64,000 nucleotides of DNA from an uncultured Ruminococcus sp. (GTDB lineage: Bacteria > Bacillota > Clostridia > Oscillospirales > Ruminococcaceae), in the NCBI GenBank assembly GCA_934435205.1, contig CAKSAK010000002.1:1-64000 (forward strand), written 5' to 3'. The notes beneath the pieces were generated by a model. It saw only the letters and a program-made list of their open reading frames with translations. It was not told where the DNA came from and did no database searches. The position numbers were made by a program, and so were the translations under genes. Every line of letters begins with the position of its first letter. Positions within the stretch are counted from its first letter, which is position 1. Shown here piece after piece: positions 32,543 to 41,983 of this stretch.

Positions 32543-34614
32543 TGGCTCACAAAGCTGAGATACTTGCCCCCTGCGGTTCTTTTGAAACTCTCGAAGCCGC
32601 CCTTAGAAGCGGCTGTGACGCAGTTTATCTCGGGGGAGAGAAATTCTCCGCCAGACAAAATGCCGCCAATTTCACAAACGAACAGCTAAAAGAAGCCGTA
32701 AGGCTCTGTCACTTGCGAGGTGTAAAGGTCTATCAGGCGATAAACACTGTTGTCTTTGACGAACAGCTTGAAGAGTGCAAAAAAGCCGTCAGGTTTGCCG
32801 CAGAAACAGGCGTTGACGGACTTATCACACAGGATCTAGCCCTTGTGAAGATATGCCGTGAATGTTGCCCCGACCTTGAATATCACGCCTCCACCCAAAT
32901 GACTATCCACAGCGAAAGCGGCGTGAAAATGGCTAAAAACCTCGGCTTTTCAAGAGCCGTCCTGTCAAGAGAGCTTCCCGAGCATACCATAAAAGACCTC
33001 ACCGCCCTTGGCATCGAAACAGAGGTCTTTGTACACGGCGCACTTTGTATGTCCGTGTCAGGTCAGTGCTATATGAGCGCACTCATAGGCTCACGAAGCG
33101 CAAACCGAGGCCTTTGCGCACAGGCTTGCAGACTTCCCGCACAAGGGGATAAGATAACAAAGGGGCAGGAGCGTTACGCCCTTTCTCTGAAAGATATGTC
33201 CTATGTGGATAAGCTCCAAAGGCTTGAAAAGGACGGAGTTTCCTCTCTTAAAATAGAGGGCAGAATGAAGCGCCCCGAATATGTTGCAGCGGCAGTGAAC
33301 TGCTGTAAAAATTCTCTTGAAAACAAGCCTTATGACCTAAAAGCCTTGGAAGCGGTCTTTTCCCGTGGGGGCTTTACAGACGGCTATTACAACGGCAAGC
33401 TTGGCAGAGAAATGTTCGGCACAAGGCAGAAAGAGGACGTTTCCGCCACCGCCAAAATTCTTCCCGAGCTTCACGAGCTTTACCGCAGATGTGAAAAGCG
33501 CACAAAAGCCTTTTTCGCCATAAAGCTTCAGGAAAATTCTCAGGCGGAGCTTTCTCTCCGTGACAGCGAGGGAAACACCGTGACCGTTTACGGCGATATA
33601 CCACAAAAAGCCTTGAAAAAGGCCTGCGACAGCGACTATGTAAAAAAACAGTTCTCCAAGCTTGGTGACACTATATACGAGTTCGGAGGACTTGAAGCCG
33701 CCATAGGCAAAGACCTTGCCTATCCTGCCTCCGCCCTTAATGACCTAAGACGGCAGGCGGTAGAAAAGCTTGACCGGAAGCGTATAGACTTTTTCACCCA
33801 TACCGCCGATTTTACCGACAAATCACTTGCCGATCTTCCTACTCTGCCAAAAGCCTATGAGCGCAAAAAAATACGCATAATGCTCTCAAAGCTTTCTCAG
33901 CTTGAGGGCGTTGACCTTGACAGCGTAGAGCTTGCAGGCGTGCCGATAGAGATAGCCTTGGAAGCGGCAAAGCTTGTGTCAGACCAAAGCAAGCTTATGA
34001 TAATAATGCCACGCTTCACATTTGACGAGAAAGCTCTCTCGGAGAAGCTTTCAGCCGCAAAAGAAGCAGGCATAACAAAAATGCTCGCCATGAATATCGG
34101 CCACTGCCTTATTGCGAATGACCTTGGTTTTGAGCTTCACGCAGGCTATTCATTCAATCTCTGCAACTCAGCCGCATTGGACGAGGTAAAAAAGCTTGGT
34201 GCAAAAGACTGCACAGTGTCCTTTGAGCTTAAAGCGTCACAGATAGAAAAGCTAAAGAAGCCCATTGAGATAGGCTTTGTGGCATACGGCAGACTTCCCC
34301 TTATGCTCACCGCAAACTGTCCTATAAGAAACGATATAGGCTGTAAAAACTGCAAGGGCAAGCTTTTTGACCGCACAGGCAGAGAGTTCCCCGTAAGATG
34401 TCCAAAGGGCAGAGATTGCGCAGAAATACTAAATTCTGATATTTTGTATCTTGCGGACAAGCTCAATGATTTTGACAATGCCGACTATATGGAGCTTCAC
34501 TTCTATGAGGAGAACGCTCACAGGATAAACGAGATAATAAAAGCCTACAGTGGCGAAAGGGGCACAAAGCCCGAAAACGCCACCAACGGATTATACTACA
34601 GAGGAGTTTTATAA
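32542..34614 (+). CDS. U32 peptidase family protein (RNA hydroxylation type)
   Basis: The 690-residue protein starts AEILAPCGSFETLEAALRSGCDAVYLGG and contains the family signature ELEVFVHGALC-like ETEVFVHGALCMSVSGQCYMSA, followed by NRGLCAQACRLP. Characterised relatives (RlhA, TrhP) hydroxylate cytidine in 23S rRNA or uridine in tRNA using prephenate and an Fe-S cluster; peptidase activity is older and less certain. The C-terminal half (DUF3656-like) has CPIRNDIGCKNCKGK. The length resembles RlhA. It is coupled to zapA. Confidence 0.92.
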   Translation: MAHKAEILAPCGSFETLEAALRSGCDAVYLGGEKFSARQNAANFTNEQLKEAVRLCHLRGVKVYQAINTVVFDEQLEECKKAVRFAAETGVDGLITQDLALVKICRECCPDLEYHASTQMTIHSESGVKMAKNLGFSRAVLSRELPEHTIKDLTALGIETEVFVHGALCMSVSGQCYMSALIGSRSANRGLCAQACRLPAQGDKITKGQERYALSLKDMSYVDKLQRLEKDGVSSLKIEGRMKRPEYVAAAVNCCKNSLENKPYDLKALEAVFSRGGFTDGYYNGKLGREMFGTRQKEDVSATAKILPELHELYRRCEKRTKAFFAIKLQENSQAELSLRDSEGNTVTVYGDIPQKALKKACDSDYVKKQFSKLGDTIYEFGGLEAAIGKDLAYPASALNDLRRQAVEKLDRKRIDFFTHTADFTDKSLADLPTLPKAYERKKIRIMLSKLSQLEGVDLDSVELAGVPIEIALEAAKLVSDQSKLMIIMPRFTFDEKALSEKLSAAKEAGITKMLAMNIGHCLIANDLGFELHAGYSFNLCNSAALDEVKKLGAKDCTVSFELKASQIEKLKKPIEIGFVAYGRLPLMLTANCPIRNDIGCKNCKGKLFDRTGREFPVRCPKGRDCAEILNSDILYLADKLNDFDNADYMELHFYEENAHRINEIIKAYSGERGTKPENATNGLYYRGVL

Positions 34615-34615
34615 A

Positions 34616-35056
34616 ATGAGATTACTTATAAAAAAGCTTAAGGAAAATGCAGTTATCCCTGCAAGACAAACAGAATTTAGCGCAGGCTATGACCTTTGTG
34701 CCTGCACAGAAGCACCTGTTACCATAAAAGCAGGTCAGACCGAGAAGATACACACAGGCATATCAGCCGAGGTTCAGGGCGAGAAAAACTGCGTTCTTCT
34801 TATCTATGCAAGAAGCTCTCTTGCATCAAAGTTCGGCATTGCCCCTGCAAACTGCGTAGGCGTTGTTGATTGGGACTACAGAGGGGAGATAATCTGTGCT
34901 CTTCACAACAGCTCAGACAAGGACTACACCATAAACGGCGGCGACAGGATAGCACAGCTTGTGATAACCCCTGTTTTCACTCCCGAAGTAGAAGAAGTCA
35001 CAGAGCTTTCTGATACAGAGCGTGGTGCAGGCGGCTTTGGCTCAACAGGCAAATAG
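34616..35056 (+). CDS. dut: Deoxyuridine triphosphatase
   Basis: The enzyme hydrolyses dUTP to dUMP, keeping uracil out of DNA. All five trimeric dUTPase motifs are visible in 146 residues: SAGYDLCA, YARSSLASKFG, GVVDWDYRGEI (catalytic Asp), GDRIAQLVI and RGAGGFGSTGK. The ATG at 34616 follows GAGGAG and starts two bases after the U32 stop; the longer in-frame start lies inside the U32 gene. It forms part of the zapA operon. Confidence 0.96.
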   Translation: MRLLIKKLKENAVIPARQTEFSAGYDLCACTEAPVTIKAGQTEKIHTGISAEVQGEKNCVLLIYARSSLASKFGIAPANCVGVVDWDYRGEIICALHNSSDKDYTINGGDRIAQLVITPVFTPEVEEVTELSDTERGAGGFGSTGK

Positions 35057-35074
35057 GAACGGTGAAAACTGCAT

Positions 35075-36223
35075 ATGAAAATATACAACGTTAAAATAAA
35101 GACCATGGACAGCGACAGGCGTGTTATCGAAAACGGCTGGGTGGAGATAACAGACGGCATAATTTCTGCTGTAGAAAGCGGCTCTCCCGAAGCTGTCACA
35201 GCCGAGGACATAAACGGCAACGGCAGAACAGTTTACCCTGGTTTTATCGACATTCACACACATCTTGGTCTATCCACAAGCGGCGTAGGCATGGAGGGCG
35301 AGGATTTCAACGAGGAGTCCGAGCCATGCACAGCACATATCCGCATTGTTGACGGCATAAACCCGATAGACTATTCCTTTGAGCTTGCAAGAAAAGCAGG
35401 CGTGACCTGCTGTCTTGTTTCCCCAGGCTCAGCAAACCCTGTTGCAGGCAGTATTGCGGCAATAAAGACCTATGGCAAGCGAATCGACAAAATGCTTGTA
35501 GGCACAGTTGGAATGAAATTCTCAATGGGCGAAAACCCGAAGCTCACCTATTCTGACAAAGAGGACGCACCCTACACCCGAATGGCATTGGCAGGCATAA
35601 TAAGAGAAGCACTTATAAAGGCACAGAAATACGGCGAAGCTGTCGAGCGTGCAATGGGAAGCGAGGAAGATATGCCGGAGTTTGACATGAAATCCGAAGC
35701 TCTGCTCCCAGTTCTCAGAGGCGAAGTCAAGGCGCATTTTCACTGTCACAGGGCGGACGATATTTTCACCGCCATAAGGATAGCGAAAGAATTTGAGCTT
35801 GACTATGTGCTTGTACACTGCACTGACGGCCACATCATAGCTGACGAGCTTGCAGAGGAAGAAGCAAGCTGTGTGATAGGTCCAATAATATGCGACAGGT
35901 GCAAGCCTGAAATGGCAAATCTTACCCCAGCCAACGCAGGCATACTTTCGTCCCACGGCATAAAGGTAGCTATCTGCACCGACCACTCAGAAGTACCCAT
36001 AGAATATCTGCCCTTGTCAGCGGCGATCGCAGTAAAGAACGGGCTTGACTATGAAAAAGGCATTGAAGCTATCACCTGCACAGCGGCAGAGATAGCAGGC
36101 ATTTCCGACCGGGTAGGCTCGGTAAAGGTAGGGCTTGACGCAGATCTGACCCTATTCAGCGGCGACCCCCTTGATGTAATGGTATCCCCTGACATGGTGA
36201 TATGCGGTGGAAAAATAATTTGA
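35075..36223 (+). CDS. Amidohydrolase family protein
   Basis: The 382-residue metal-dependent hydrolase has the N-terminal urease-like small domain, the metal motif GFIDIHTHLG (about 60-69), then VKAHFHCHRADDI, a VHCTDG strand and the ICTDHSEVP motif with the conserved Asp. The C-terminal region GLDADLTLFSGDPLDV closes the small domain. It resembles imidazolonepropionase-like amidohydrolases, but the substrate cannot be deduced. It starts 18 bases after dut and ends the zapA operon. Confidence 0.9.
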   Translation: MKIYNVKIKTMDSDRRVIENGWVEITDGIISAVESGSPEAVTAEDINGNGRTVYPGFIDIHTHLGLSTSGVGMEGEDFNEESEPCTAHIRIVDGINPIDYSFELARKAGVTCCLVSPGSANPVAGSIAAIKTYGKRIDKMLVGTVGMKFSMGENPKLTYSDKEDAPYTRMALAGIIREALIKAQKYGEAVERAMGSEEDMPEFDMKSEALLPVLRGEVKAHFHCHRADDIFTAIRIAKEFELDYVLVHCTDGHIIADELAEEEASCVIGPIICDRCKPEMANLTPANAGILSSHGIKVAICTDHSEVPIEYLPLSAAIAVKNGLDYEKGIEAITCTAAEIAGISDRVGSVKVGLDADLTLFSGDPLDVMVSPDMVICGGKII

Positions 36224-36304
36224 TATGATACCAATGCGGAACGGTTTTCGTTTCGCATTTTTTATTTGCGTTATCCGCAATTTGTTATGCACTTTACAAA
36301 CCAT

Positions 36305-36578
36305 GTAGGGGCTGGCGCCCTCGACAGCCCGCACCTGTTTGCCTGCTCAATCCTGCGATAACCATACCAAGTTCGGCACATTGTTTCAAAATGCCATACG
36401 GCACATATACACAATATTGCGAAACATAACCACTAAAAATTATTGCACAAACCCCGATAACCCCACAAATGGCAGTAGGGGCGAACAGCGTTCGCCCGTT
36501 TCGTTCCCCACTCAACTTCTTGATAAAACCAAACCTAGCCGCTCCCCGAAACGGGCTGTCGAGGGCGCCAGCCCCTAC
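36305..36578. repeat. Composite 274-bp element with three palindromic units
   Basis: Outer units 36305-36331 and 36552-36578 are inverted copies of the CTGGCGCC type. A CGAAC-type unit (36475-36498) lies inside. The structure parallels the 180-bp composite at 22928 but with a different stem and an internal copy. Confidence 0.7.
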
Positions 36579-36593
36579 ATTATAATCGCAAGT

Positions 36594-36955
36594 CCTACCG
36601 CCGCAAAATCGCTGTCGCTCTTTGCGGACTTTACTTTGTATAAGGATATAGTACAAGCGGTGCAGATTGCCACTCCGACACCGCTTTGTTTATGTAACAA
36701 CTTTGCAATTCTTCTTTTCCTATTCTGCACCGCTTAGTCGGCTTGCGCCTATTGAGGCTCTGCCTCATACTCCGCTAGGGGCTTTGCCCCTTGACCCCAC
36801 AAGCCCTCTAACGTCGGGCCCCCGCCTGCGCTTTATTGCTCGCTTCGCTCGGTGTTTCCTCTGCTTTGTATTAGCTTCTCATTTTGTGCGGCTTTGCTCA
36901 TTCCTCATTCCTCATTCCTAATTCCTCATTCCTCATTCCTCACTCCTCACTTAAC
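36594..36955. repeat. Long intergenic repeat, copy A (plus orientation)
   Basis: This is the most complete copy. In order it has CCGCCGCAAAATCGCTGTCG, the AAGCGGTGCAGA arm, its partner TCTGCACCGCTTAG (36725), GGCTTGCGCCTATTGAGG, CTCTGCCTCATACTCCGC, an AGGGGCTTTGCCCCT hairpin, AAGCCCTCTAACG, GCTCGCTTCGCTCGGTG and an ATTCCTC heptamer tract (about 36898-36953). No reading frame is conserved across copies. The cheA start lies about 110 bp downstream. Confidence 0.75.
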
Positions 36956-37066
36956 TGTTTCTTTTACTTAAAATGCACAAAAATGCTTGAAAAATATCAA
37001 AAAATTTGCTATAATATTATTGATTATATCCGTATGCTTCAACAGCACCGAAAGGGAGTGACTTTT

Positions 37067-39112
37067 TTGCCGAAATTTGAAAGCGGTATGGAAAATATGG
37101 CGGATATGTTCGTCTTTGAAACAGGCGACCTTCTGGAAAAGTTGGACGAGATACTTATGCGCACCGAGCAGGAAGACTCTATCTCCTCCGACGATATCAA
37201 CGAGATATTCCGTACCATGCACACTATTAAAGGCTCTGCCGCCATGATGAGTATGCACAATATGTCTACCCTTGCCCACTCAGTTGAGGATCTTTTCTAC
37301 ATTATCCGTGAAGACCCTGCTGTGAAATATGACAAGCCTGCTCTCTATGAGCTTCTTTTCTCAGCTTCTGATAATCTTAAATCTGAGCTTGACAGCATTT
37401 ATGACGACGCTCCGCTTACCGATTTTTCAGAGCTTGAAAATAAGATACACGCCTTTGCTGCCACCATGAAAGGTCAGCCTGCAAGCGATAGTCCCGATTC
37501 CTCATCAGCCGATACCGACACCTATGAGGGGCTTTTCCCTGATGATGAAAAAGAGGGCGTTCTCACCTACAAGGTCACATATTCCGAAAGCTGTGCAATG
37601 CCTGATATGCGTGCATTGGTGCTTTTGCGTGCCTTAGGCAAGTTGTGCGAGGTAATAAAAACTTTCCCGGAGGATCTTGACGCCGACAATGCAGGGGATG
37701 AGATATCCAAAAAGGGACTTTACATAAAGCTTATCACCGATGACCCAGACGGCGTTCTTGACCTTATGAAAAACGCCGTGAACGTTGACAAAGCCGAGCA
37801 GGCGAAAAAGCCTGAGCCTAAACCTCAGCCTGACCCAAGATCTGCTCCTGCCAAGCCAGCCCCAAAGCCTGCTCAGCCTGCAAATACAGCGCCCAAAAAG
37901 CCTGCCGAAAAGCACGAGCAGTCTATGATATCCGTCAAGCTCGATAAGCTCAACAGACTTCTTGACCTTGTGGCTGAGATAGTTATAACCGAAGGCTCTG
38001 TAATATCCTCACCCGACCTGAAAAAAGCCGAGATAAACCTCGACCGCTTCAATAAATCCTCCCGTGAGCTTAAAAAGCTTACCGACGAGCTTCAGGACGT
38101 TGTAATGTCCATACGAATGGTGCCTGTTTCCACAGCATTTCAGAAGATGAACCGTGTTGTCAGGGATATGAACCAAAAGCTTAAAAAGAATGTTACTCTT
38201 GTGTTCGAGGGACAGGAAACGGAAGTGGATAAATCTATCGTAGATATCCTCAACGACCCCCTTATGCACATTGTGAGAAACGCCGTTGACCACGGCATAG
38301 AAGACCCCGAAGTCCGTGCAAAAGCAGGCAAGACCGAGCCTGCCACTGTCACCCTCAGCGCAGGCTATGACTCCAACGAAGTGGTTATCTCCTGCCGTGA
38401 CAACGGTGCAGGAATGGATACCGCAAAGCTTATGGCGAAAGCCAAGAAAAACGGTATGCTCACAAAGCCTGAGAATGAATATACCGACAAAGAGATATTC
38501 AATTTCGTTGTTGCCGCAGGCTTTTCCACCAATGATAAGATAACCGAATATTCAGGCAGAGGCGTTGGAATGGACGTTGTAAAGAAAAACCTTGAGAAAG
38601 TTGGCGGCAAGCTCTCTGTTGACTCCAAGTTTGGCGAAGGCTCTGTCTTTACTATCAGGATACCGCTTTCTCTGTCTATCCTTGACGTTCTGAGCGTTGA
38701 CGTAGGGGGCGAGAATTTCTCTCTGCCTGTTTCCGCAGTTTCCGAAGCTTTCTCCTGCAAAGCCGAAAGCTTTATCACCGACCCCGAGGGCAACGAGTTT
38801 ATAATGCTCCGTGAAAAATGTCTGCCTCTTATCAGAATGAGCGACCATTTTGATATACCAAATGCCGAAAAGGACGTAACAAAGGGCATAATGCTCTGCT
38901 GTAAAGACGGCGGCAAGGAAGCCGTCCTCATGGCGGACAGGATAACAGTTGACCAGCAGGTGGTAGTAAAGCCGTTCTCACCTCTCCTTGACGCCTATCC
39001 CCTCAAGGAATCAGGCATGGCAGGCTGTTCGGTCCTCGGTGACGGCAGTATAACCATAATACTTGATATGAAAGAATTTTTCGGCAATTATGACTTCCGA
39101 AAGGGTGAATAA
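37067..39112 (+). CDS. cheA: Chemotaxis histidine kinase CheA
   Basis: CheA autophosphorylates on receptor signal and passes phosphate to CheY and CheB. The 681-residue protein has a P1 domain with phospho-His52 in HTIKGSAAM, a P2-like region (about 165-255), a Pro/Lys linker, the dimer domain (SVKLDKLNRLLDLVAEIVI), a kinase domain (N box HIVRNAVDHGIE, DNGAGMD, GFSTND, GRGVGMDVV) and a C-terminal CheW-like domain. I chose the TTG at 37067 after AAAGGGAG; the longer frame runs back through the heptamer repeat. It heads a che operon. Confidence 0.95.
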   Translation: MPKFESGMENMADMFVFETGDLLEKLDEILMRTEQEDSISSDDINEIFRTMHTIKGSAAMMSMHNMSTLAHSVEDLFYIIREDPAVKYDKPALYELLFSASDNLKSELDSIYDDAPLTDFSELENKIHAFAATMKGQPASDSPDSSSADTDTYEGLFPDDEKEGVLTYKVTYSESCAMPDMRALVLLRALGKLCEVIKTFPEDLDADNAGDEISKKGLYIKLITDDPDGVLDLMKNAVNVDKAEQAKKPEPKPQPDPRSAPAKPAPKPAQPANTAPKKPAEKHEQSMISVKLDKLNRLLDLVAEIVITEGSVISSPDLKKAEINLDRFNKSSRELKKLTDELQDVVMSIRMVPVSTAFQKMNRVVRDMNQKLKKNVTLVFEGQETEVDKSIVDILNDPLMHIVRNAVDHGIEDPEVRAKAGKTEPATVTLSAGYDSNEVVISCRDNGAGMDTAKLMAKAKKNGMLTKPENEYTDKEIFNFVVAAGFSTNDKITEYSGRGVGMDVVKKNLEKVGGKLSVDSKFGEGSVFTIRIPLSLSILDVLSVDVGGENFSLPVSAVSEAFSCKAESFITDPEGNEFIMLREKCLPLIRMSDHFDIPNAEKDVTKGIMLCCKDGGKEAVLMADRITVDQQVVVKPFSPLLDAYPLKESGMAGCSVLGDGSITIILDMKEFFGNYDFRKGE

Positions 39113-39114
39113 AG

Positions 39115-39558
39115 ATGTCAGAACATGATATAAACGAATTTTATCAGAAGGGCGGAAAGATACTCTCCTTTGTTTCTGATGAAAAATATTACGCCTTTGA
39201 GGTAAAAGATGTCACCGATATAATAGGGCTTCTCCCCGTCACAAGGCTCCCGAAAACACCGAAGTTCATAAAAGGCGTTATAAATCTGCGAGGAAAAGCC
39301 GTTCCCGTGATAGATCTCCGCCTGCGTCTTGGACTGCCCGAAGGGAAGTATGACAACAGAAGCAGTACCATAGTGATAGAAGTCGGCTCAAATCAGGCTG
39401 GCATAATATGCGATAAGGTCTTGGACGTTGAGGATATCCTCCCCCAGCAGACCGCCGTGTCGCCCGTAAAAAACAGCCTTGTAAAATGCTTTATAAACGC
39501 AAACAACAAAAACATATCCCTGCTTGACCCTGATATCCTGGTCAGAACAAACAGGTAA
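39115..39558 (+). CDS. cheW: Chemotaxis coupling protein CheW (first copy)
   Basis: CheW links receptors to CheA. The 147-residue protein has the SH3-like fold signatures FEVKDVTDIIG, LPVTRLPKTPKFIKGVINLRGKAVPVIDLRLRLGL and GIICDKVLDVEDI. It starts two bases after the cheA stop. A second, more divergent CheW is encoded at 41517. Confidence 0.95.
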   Translation: MSEHDINEFYQKGGKILSFVSDEKYYAFEVKDVTDIIGLLPVTRLPKTPKFIKGVINLRGKAVPVIDLRLRLGLPEGKYDNRSSTIVIEVGSNQAGIICDKVLDVEDILPQQTAVSPVKNSLVKCFINANNKNISLLDPDILVRTNR

Positions 39559-39583
39559 AACATAGTAACAAGGAGGAAGAGGA

Positions 39584-40420
39584 ATGCTGTCACGTCTTGA
39601 GATCTCTCAGTCAGACTTTGACGAGCTTACTGCATTCATAAAAGAAAAATACGGTCTTGACCTTGCAAGGAAAAAGTCTATCGTTGAAAGCAGGCTGAGC
39701 AACTATGTATTGGACTGCGGCTTCAACAGCTTTTCCGAATATCTCAGTGCCGTCTACAGCGATGAAACAGGCAGAGAAACTGCCAACCTTATAAACCGCC
39801 TTACTACCAACCATACATATTTCATGCGTGAAACGGACCATTTCCAACACTTCATGGAGAAATTTCTCCCCTATGCCGAAAAAAACGTCCTCGACCATGA
39901 TATGCGTATATGGAGTGCAGGCTGCTCATTCGGCAACGAGCCGTATAATCTTGCCATGTGTATGGACGATTATTTCGGCTTTGACCGCCGTTTCTGGGAC
40001 TTGAAAATACTTGCCACGGATATCTCCCTTAACGCACTGCGTTCTGCCAAAAACGGCATTTATACCAGTATGTCCATAAAGAATATCCCCGAAGATTGGC
40101 GTAAAAAGTATTTTCACCCATATTCAAACACAAAGGATCTCTGGCAGGTCAGCGATACCATAAGACAGAACGTTGAGTTTCGCTACCACAATCTTATGGA
40201 CGAGTTCACATTCAAAAAGAAATTCGACCTTATCGTCTGCCGTAACGTCATGATATATTTTGACGACGATACAAAAGCCGAGATATGCAGAAAATTCTAT
40301 GACGCAATGGAGGAGGGCGGCTATTTCTATATCGGTCACGCAGAATCAGTGCCGAAAGATATGCCTTTCGTGAAAGTCGCCCCTGCAATATACCGCAAGC
40401 TGGGAGGGGATAAAAAATGA
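39584..40420 (+). CDS. cheR: Chemotaxis methyltransferase CheR
   Basis: CheR methylates receptor glutamates with S-adenosylmethionine. The 278-residue protein has the N-terminal helical domain (about 1-75), NRLTTNHTYFMRE, and the SAM site IWSAGCSFGNEPYNLAM, where the usual GEEPY is GNEPY. ILATDISLNAL, FDLIVCRNVMIYFDD and GGYFYIGHAES follow. Its end overlaps cheB by four bases (ATGA). Confidence 0.95.
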   Translation: MLSRLEISQSDFDELTAFIKEKYGLDLARKKSIVESRLSNYVLDCGFNSFSEYLSAVYSDETGRETANLINRLTTNHTYFMRETDHFQHFMEKFLPYAEKNVLDHDMRIWSAGCSFGNEPYNLAMCMDDYFGFDRRFWDLKILATDISLNALRSAKNGIYTSMSIKNIPEDWRKKYFHPYSNTKDLWQVSDTIRQNVEFRYHNLMDEFTFKKKFDLIVCRNVMIYFDDDTKAEICRKFYDAMEEGGYFYIGHAESVPKDMPFVKVAPAIYRKLGGDKK

Positions 40421-41406
40421 CGCCTCTATTTCTTGTGATAACCGAAAACAAAGCCTTTGCACAGCTTTGCAGAAAAGCCCTTACAAACGCAGGCTTCCAA
40501 AGCTCAAAGCTTGCCTCAGCCTGCCTTAGCAACGGCAGAAAAAGCGTCACTGCCCTTTCTCCCGACTATGTTCTTCTCGACGGCGATTGCCAAGACAATA
40601 TGGACGACTACATCATAAGCCTTGCCCCACGATATTCTGTGCCTATAATCTATCTTACCATTCAGCATAACAATAAATATCCCATGATGCAGGCAGGTGC
40701 CATAGACGTCGTATATAAACCTGACGGCACTCCGTCTGATAACGAGCGTTTTCAGAAACGCTTTGCCGAAAGCATACAGCGCCTTGAAAAAGCAAGAGCT
40801 AATTCTGTTGTGCATATACCTGCCATAAATACCTCCAGAATAATAGCCATAGGCGGTTCAACAGGCTCAACGGAAGCCCTGAAAGCTATCCTTAAAGACC
40901 TCCGCCACGACCTGCCCCCTATAGTGGCAGTCCTGCATATGCCTGCAGGCTATACAAGGATATATGCCGAACAGCTATGCACTGAAACCGGTCACAACGT
41001 TGTGGAAGCCAAAAGCGGTCTGTATCTCAGCCAAGGCATGGTGGTAATAGCGCAGGGCGGTCAGCACCTTAGATTGTTCAAGGATAAAAAGGGCTATTTT
41101 GTCACCTCTGAAGCAGGCGTAAAGGTGTCAGGTCACTGTCCGTCAGTTGACGTGCTTTTTGACTCTGTGGCATACAGCGCAAAGCGTAACGCTATAGGCG
41201 TTATCCTCACCGGCATGGGCTGTGACGGTGCAAAGGGTATGCTCAACATGAAGAAAATGGGAGCATATAACATCGGACAGAACGCAGAAAGCTCCATAGT
41301 CTATGGTATGCCGAAAGCCGCATATGAAAACGGCTCAGTGTCAAAGCAGTGTCCCCTTGACAGAATAGCGCAGGAGATACATTATCGCATCGACAGCGGC
41401 TTCTAA
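40417..41406 (+). CDS. cheB: CheB-type methylesterase with degenerate receiver domain
   Basis: CheB removes methyl groups from receptors. The C-terminal esterase (about 138-329) has the full triad: Ser148 in GGSTGS, His174 in HMPAGYT and Asp270 in GMGCDGAKG. The N-terminal 120 residues resemble a receiver, with Asp55 (YVLLDGD) and Lys101 (VVYKP), but the acidic pair that binds Mg2+ is replaced by ITEN. Phosphorylation may thus be weak or lost. The linker is short. It overlaps cheR by four bases. Confidence 0.9.
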   Translation: MTPLFLVITENKAFAQLCRKALTNAGFQSSKLASACLSNGRKSVTALSPDYVLLDGDCQDNMDDYIISLAPRYSVPIIYLTIQHNNKYPMMQAGAIDVVYKPDGTPSDNERFQKRFAESIQRLEKARANSVVHIPAINTSRIIAIGGSTGSTEALKAILKDLRHDLPPIVAVLHMPAGYTRIYAEQLCTETGHNVVEAKSGLYLSQGMVVIAQGGQHLRLFKDKKGYFVTSEAGVKVSGHCPSVDVLFDSVAYSAKRNAIGVILTGMGCDGAKGMLNMKKMGAYNIGQNAESSIVYGMPKAAYENGSVSKQCPLDRIAQEIHYRIDSGF

Positions 41407-41437
41407 AAACAAACAGCGCAATACATAGCATACCTGT

Positions 41438-41461
41438 GTAGGGGCGAACAGTGTTCGCCCG
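41438..41461. repeat. Short palindromic element, CGAAC stem type
   Basis: GTAGGGGCGAACAGTGTTCG then CCCG. It lies inside the che operon between cheB and the second cheW, where it would be transcribed as an RNA hairpin. Confidence 0.7.
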
Positions 41462-41516
41462 ATATCTGCAAGCAGGATAGCAAAATGGTATTGTTTCAAG
41501 ATAAGGAGGGATAGCT

Positions 41517-41981
41517 GTGGAAAACAGCAGATATCTCATTTTCACCTCAGCAGGGCGAAGCTTTTCACTGCCCTTTGAGGATATAAAAATAATCATAGCG
41601 GCACAGACCCCAACTCCCGTGCCTGATTTTCCCGACTATGTGCCGGGAACAGTGGTGAACGAGGGCGAGGTAGTGCCTGTCATAGACCTGCGCAGACGTT
41701 TCCACTATGAGCCAAAAGAGCTCTCCGACAGAGATTGCATAATAATCACAATGGGCGAAGAAGTTTCCGTAGGGCTTTTGTGCGACAGCGTAACAGGCTT
41801 CACGGATATCCCAGAGGATAAGCTGTGCAAAGCCCCAAATGTGAACGAAGAAGCCTGCGCAGATTTTTTAAAAGGCGAATTTCTTCTTGAGGGCAAGCCC
41901 TGCTATGTCCTTGACAGCGAAAAAGTAATAAAGCTCAGCGACCGTGAAAAGGTAGCAAATTCAGAGCGAAAGGATAAATAA
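41517..41981 (+). CDS. CheW-like coupling protein (second copy)
   Basis: The 154-residue CheW-domain protein is divergent from the first copy. Visible motifs are LPFEDIKIIIAAQTPTPVPDFPDYVPGTVVNEGEVVPVIDLRRRF and GLLCDSVTGFTDIPEDKL; the usual NLRG is NEGE. It starts with GTG after AGGAGGG, 110 bases after cheB, and its stop is two bases before the fumarase gene. It may couple a different receptor set, or act like CheV without a receiver. Confidence 0.88.
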   Translation: MENSRYLIFTSAGRSFSLPFEDIKIIIAAQTPTPVPDFPDYVPGTVVNEGEVVPVIDLRRRFHYEPKELSDRDCIIITMGEEVSVGLLCDSVTGFTDIPEDKLCKAPNVNEEACADFLKGEFLLEGKPCYVLDSEKVIKLSDREKVANSERKDK

Positions 41982-41983
41982 AA

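Noticed and set aside
36898..36955. Possible CRISPR array
   Set aside because: The repeats are seven bases long and contiguous without spacers, so this is a microsatellite.
36884..37066. 61-residue N-terminal extension of CheA
   Set aside because: The extension translates the heptamer repeat and bypasses a good ribosome site before the TTG at 37067.
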